From the NCBI GenBank assembly GCA_964461135.1, contig CAYWTB010000067.1, positions 1 to 25,605 on the forward strand: 25,605 nt of DNA, given 5' to 3'. Both the position numbers and the translations under genes were made by a program. The notes beneath the pieces were generated by a model that saw only the letters and a program-made list of their open reading frames with translations, ran no database searches and was not told where the DNA came from. How positions within the stretch are numbered: the stretch's first letter is position 1; each line of letters begins with the position of its first letter. Shown here piece by piece: positions 23,231 to 25,605 of this stretch. Source of the stretch: RQOF01 sp964461135 (GTDB taxonomy: Bacteria > Calditrichota > Calditrichia > RBG-13-44-9).

Positions 23231-23326
23231 AAGCGGTTACCGGGGGTTCAGGCTGCACAGGGTAATGCTTGCCTGTCTGTAATAACAGAATACGATAACC
23301 GCTTAAAAATTTTTTCACCCTGTGCA
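23231..23326. repeat. Interleaved inverted repeats with pseudoknot topology
   Basis: Arm A aagcggtta (23231-23239) pairs with taaccgctt (23296-23304), extendable to 12 bp with one mismatch; arm B tgcacagggt (23254-23263) pairs with accctgtgca (23317-23326). The order is A-B-A'-B', which on one strand can only form as a pseudoknot or as alternative hairpins. Between B and A' lies a perfect small hairpin, tctgt-aata-acaga (23276-23289... loop 23281-23284). There is no gene in it. It sits between the lipoprotein and the Xis-like gene; possible roles are a structured RNA or leader, a recombination or mobilisation site, or an origin. Confidence 0.6.
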
Positions 23327-23348
23327 ATTCAATCCCCTAGTTTATTAA

Positions 23349-23534
23349 TTATTTATCATCAAAATCTTTTAAATACCGATCGACTTCGCTCTTCATGGCA
23401 ATCCATCGTTTTCCAACTTTCTTGGCCCTGATCTTACCCTCCTTGAGTAATCGTAAAACGGTATTTCTTCTAACATGGATATATTCCATAATCATTTCAA
23501 CAGTCATTGGATAATCATTTGTACCAGCATTCAT
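23349..23534 (-). CDS. Excisionase-like / MerR-type small HTH DNA-binding protein
   Basis: A 61-aa protein of the excisionase-family HTH_17 type. It has the usual order: PMTVEMIMEYIHVRRNTVLRL (helix-turn-helix), LLKEGKIRAKKVGKRWIAMK (wing, with the characteristic G-(K/R)-(W) turn), and SEVDRYLKDF (helical end). Such proteins act as recombination directionality factors (Xis) or small regulators in integrative elements. The ATG at 23534 follows agagg at 5 nt; a GTG at 23540 is a possible alternative. Its promoter is probably TTGACA-17-TAAATT just upstream. The pairing with an integrase supports a Xis role, though it lies 1.3 kb from int. Confidence 0.85.
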   Translation of the reverse strand: MNAGTNDYPMTVEMIMEYIHVRRNTVLRLLKEGKIRAKKVGKRWIAMKSEVDRYLKDFDDK

Positions 23535-23566
23535 ATTCACCTCTATTATAAGTTTATTTGAGTTTA

Positions 23567-23595
23567 AATTTAATCTATTAATGTTTAATTGTCAA
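23567..23595 (-). promoter_or_regulatory. Promoter of the Xis-like gene
   Basis: On the minus strand TTGACA (23595-23590) and TAAATT (23572-23567) are separated by 17 bp, and the ATG lies 33 bp downstream of the -10. The -35 box is part of gttgacaattaa, shared with the opposite-strand promoter at 23660. Confidence 0.55.
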
Positions 23596-23659
23596 CGAAT
23601 TTTATCACAATATCTAACAAAATCTCAGGAAAATTAAAAATTTTTTCTGGCCCAAACTA

Positions 23660-23687
23660 TTGACAATTAATTAAAAATTATTAAATT
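23660..23687 (+). promoter_or_regulatory. Promoter facing the plus-strand cargo genes
   Basis: TTGACA (23660-23665) and TAAATT (23682-23687) are 16 bp apart. It diverges from the Xis-like promoter and repeats the ttgacaatta motif. The first gene starts 114 bp downstream, leaving a long AT-rich leader. Confidence 0.45.
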
Positions 23688-23800
23688 GTAATGTTACTTT
23701 CTAAACTAAATAATTTCAGGATTACTTGGTAAATTTAAATTCATAATAAAATGGGATTTTTCATTGATTTTCATTTTTAATTAAAAAAGGAGAATGAAGA

Positions 23801-24517
23801 ATGAATGACAAAACACCCCCTAGTTTTTCGATCAAAAAGCCAACGACAATTATCGGATTAATGGCAATTTCGGCAATAATTATTGTGGCGATATTTTATC
23901 TGGTTGGTCAAGGTCCCAAACCTATTTTTGATTTCGATGATGGCACTGTGCAAGGATGGACCGCTAATGGTATATTTGATGATACTGGCATAAAATATGA
24001 CGGGAAATTATATAAAATAGGGCATGGTGAACAACATCAGTACCCTAATAAGTTTCCTTGTCCTCCTAATTGTGACCCATTAAATGACAAAAAGGGTAGC
24101 CTCGCAATTGGAATAGCTGATTTACAGCCATCATTGCCAAATCCCCCCTTTAATTTCCCGAACAATAGTGAATACTGGCAAATAGATCTGATATCTCCAA
24201 ATCTAACCAGTTTATTTCAAAACAAAACCGAATTTGAAGCTTATATTGGGGATATGTTTGGAGTTGATCCCGACCATGTAAAATCGGTTTTACTTTTAAA
24301 TATTACCACAGGAGGAGTATCAAGTATAATTCCACCAACAGGAGGAATGGTTTATCAAACTGTATCAAAAGATTCATGGACAAAAATTTTTGGAAATTTT
24401 ACAATTCCTTCGGGAGGGTATATTCAAAATATTATTATTCGTATTAGGGGGGACTGGAAATCCTATAAAGTATATGAAGGAGCAATTTTCGTTGATCATG
24501 TATCGGCAGTAAAATGA
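23801..24517 (+). CDS. Membrane-anchored beta-sandwich-like protein of unknown function
   Basis: A 238-aa protein with a strong ribosome binding site (aaaaaggag, 8 nt before the ATG). Residues 1-15 are polar and include two Lys; residues 16-38 form one membrane helix (TIIGLMAISAIIIVAIFYLV), so it should be N-terminally anchored with the bulk outside. The outer part opens with FDFDDGTVQGWTANGIFDD, a pattern typical of carbohydrate-binding-module-like or jelly-roll beta-sandwich domains, includes two Cys in FPCPPNCDP and ends with IQNIIIRIRGDWKSYK...FVDHVSAVK, again beta-sandwich-like. I infer a CBM-like fold; no catalytic residues can be assigned. It precedes the 158-aa gene by 93 bp and is AT-rich like the rest of the element. 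Confidence 0.8.
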   Translation: MNDKTPPSFSIKKPTTIIGLMAISAIIIVAIFYLVGQGPKPIFDFDDGTVQGWTANGIFDDTGIKYDGKLYKIGHGEQHQYPNKFPCPPNCDPLNDKKGSLAIGIADLQPSLPNPPFNFPNNSEYWQIDLISPNLTSLFQNKTEFEAYIGDMFGVDPDHVKSVLLLNITTGGVSSIIPPTGGMVYQTVSKDSWTKIFGNFTIPSGGYIQNIIIRIRGDWKSYKVYEGAIFVDHVSAVK

Positions 24518-24610
24518 TCAGATTATTATTTATTTCTGAATTAAATTTATCCGTCATACTAACAAATTGAATTAAATATTATTGTGCTTTTAAAGACAAG
24601 GAGAATTAAT

Positions 24611-25087
24611 ATGAACCCAATAAATTATGACGGTTCCTCATTTGTTTTCAGTGTCCCTGAAGTTAGGTATGGTTACTTAAAGGATTCTTATACACTCTGG
24701 GGAGCAGGAAATGAGTTCATGAATAATGTCCAAGGCTATGCATCTTTAAACGCAGATATTAGTGAGACTGGCCACTTAGATTCGGGAACAATTCAAGTAG
24801 TTGGAGGTATTTCATCTCTTAATATACCTAATGGAAATTTACTGCTTCAAGGGAAAATTTTAGATATTGTCTTAGGATTTGGCACACATTTCTGGGCCAG
24901 TTTTTTGTTCAGGATAAATTTCAGTCATCAATCCCTAAATTATCAATCTTTATATGGAACATGGAATGCATTTATCATTATTCGGGATAAAACTGCTGCG
25001 GATTTACCTGTTTTATTTAGAGAGGATTGGGGACCAGCTAGTGCTCCTCTAAATTCCTATATTGGCCAGGTGAAATGTCTTTTTTGA
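24611..25087 (+). CDS. Hypothetical protein, 158 aa
   Basis: The start is the ATG at 24611, preceded by aaggaga at 8 nt; the frame extends further upstream but without a ribosome binding site. The product has no signal peptide and no membrane helix. It is rich in Ser, Asn, Gly and aromatics with alternating beta-like stretches (SGTIQVVGGISSLNIPNGNLL, then ILDIVLGFGTHFWASFLFRI) and ends with GQVKCLF. I do not recognise a family. It is probably co-transcribed with the membrane-anchored protein upstream and is closed by a terminator 33 bp after the stop. A secreted or surface partner without a classical leader, or a cytoplasmic accessory protein, are both possible. Confidence 0.7.
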   Translation: MNPINYDGSSFVFSVPEVRYGYLKDSYTLWGAGNEFMNNVQGYASLNADISETGHLDSGTIQVVGGISSLNIPNGNLLLQGKILDIVLGFGTHFWASFLFRINFSHQSLNYQSLYGTWNAFIIIRDKTAADLPVLFREDWGPASAPLNSYIGQVKCLF

Positions 25088-25119
25088 AATTTTTATCATA
25101 ATAACAAGATATTATTTAT

Positions 25120-25154
25120 AGCTCCGCCACCTCACTTACAGGCGGGGCTTTTTT
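25120..25154 (+). terminator. Rho-independent terminator of the cargo genes
   Basis: agctccgcc (25120-25128) and ggcggggct (25141-25149) form a 9-bp stem with one G-U pair and a 12-nt loop, followed directly by six T residues. Confidence 0.9.
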
Positions 25155-25605
25155 ATATCTCAGATAAATTTTAAAAGGTCTAACTTCCTTTGGAAACGGA
25201 AAACTCCAATAAACCCCCTGGGTAGTATCCAAGAAGCACCGAATTTGACTCAATGTATAAATATAGAGCTACGATCTCCCTGTTAGTAATGATTTGGTAT
25301 GCCCTCATTGAGATAAGGCTTTAAAATTAAAACATACACCCAAATATTGATTTGTGTCGGATGAGCTAAAAGATGTTATTCAAGCAGAAAGGGGTCTGGG
25401 GGGTGTTGGAGTATAGTTCTTTCGACCCTTATGAATAGAACTGTATGGAATATTAGAATAGTCTGATTTTGTTTGCCTACCTCCCAATCAAACACACACC
25501 CTGTTTCCTAAGATTACTATTGGAAAAATCAACCTAATTTAGTAAAATAGAACTGCCTTTCACGAAACTCATAAGTGATGATATTGCATAATATACGGGG
25601 TATAA
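25155..25605. other. Gene-free AT-rich stretch at the right edge
   Basis: I see no credible gene on either strand. A 20-codon GTG frame near 25353-25416 (reading SDELKDVIQAERGLGG) lacks a ribosome binding site. The 9-mer atagaactg occurs twice, near 25435 and 25547, and agttct...agaact forms a short inverted repeat around 25412-25442. No second copy of the tRNA-Arg half-site is present. Confidence 0.4.

Larger units (their letters stand above)
20844..25605. mobile_element. Left end of a tRNA-Arg-associated integrative element
   Basis: The element begins at a 42-nt duplicate of the 3' half of a tRNA gene and carries a tyrosine recombinase reading towards that site, a Xis-like HTH gene and AT-rich cargo of unknown function. 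Because the tRNA 5' half is missing and the chromosomal pepF side lies downstream of the tRNA 3' end, the intact tRNA should lie at the other end, beyond the right edge of the window. I found no second copy inside the window, so the element is at least 4.7 kb. It could be an integrative element, a satellite or a degenerate prophage; no structural or replication genes are visible here. Confidence 0.7.

Noticed and set aside
25353..25416. A 20-codon GTG frame resembling a peptide leader
   Set aside because: No ribosome binding site and too short to support.
1..25605. A CRISPR array
   Set aside because: I found no regularly spaced direct repeats of 23-40 bp anywhere in the window.

Overview
The window looks like a chromosomal segment of a Gram-negative, probably heterotrophic bacterium. 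The evidence is an outer-membrane beta-barrel candidate, lipoproteins with lipoboxes, a three-part TRAP transporter and exported proteins with N-terminal signal peptides. Nearly all genes lie on the minus strand and are moderately GC-balanced; the far right and a few islets are clearly AT-richer. Gene content would fit a lineage of the FCB/Calditrichota/KSB1 kind, but I cannot fix the taxon from the sequence alone.

Left part (1-4640): a small secreted protein with its own terminator, a MITE-like 135-bp inverted-repeat element, a Gfo/Idh/MocA dehydrogenase, a predicted outer-membrane protein, and an AT-rich broken gene (4184-4499) that appears to carry one frameshift.

Centre (4641-16977): a hexuronate (galacturonate/glucuronate) uptake and catabolism locus read right to left: lacI-type regulator, uxaC (uronate isomerase), dctP-dctQ-dctM (TRAP uptake), uxaE (tagaturonate/fructuronate epimerase), an SDR of the fructuronate reductase kind, a LarA-type nickel-pincer racemase/epimerase homologue, gnd (6-phosphogluconate dehydrogenase) and a PfkB sugar kinase. 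A sigma70-type promoter (TTGACA, 17 bp, TATGTT) abutted by an 18-bp LacI-type palindrome precedes lacI. Mannonate dehydratase (UxuA) and KDPG aldolase are absent from the window, while LarA and Gnd are present. This suggests a route in which mannonate is epimerised at C2 to gluconate, phosphorylated and oxidatively decarboxylated to ribulose 5-phosphate. That is the most interesting hypothesis here.

Right-centre (16978-20843): a small 53-aa charged protein with a near-perfect ribosome binding site, a repeat- and palindrome-rich intergenic stretch of about 1.1 kb, and a signal-peptide-bearing M3 oligoendopeptidase F.

Right end (20844-25605): the left end of an integrative element. A 42-nt copy of the 3' half of a tRNA-Arg(ACG) forms the attachment site. 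It is followed by three 10-bp-phased repeats, a tyrosine recombinase preceded by one or two tiny ATGA-overlapping ORFs, a lipoprotein of unknown function, interleaved inverted repeats with pseudoknot topology, a MerR/Xis-like HTH protein, and two plus-strand cargo genes of unknown function. The element runs off the right edge; the complete tRNA should lie at its other end.
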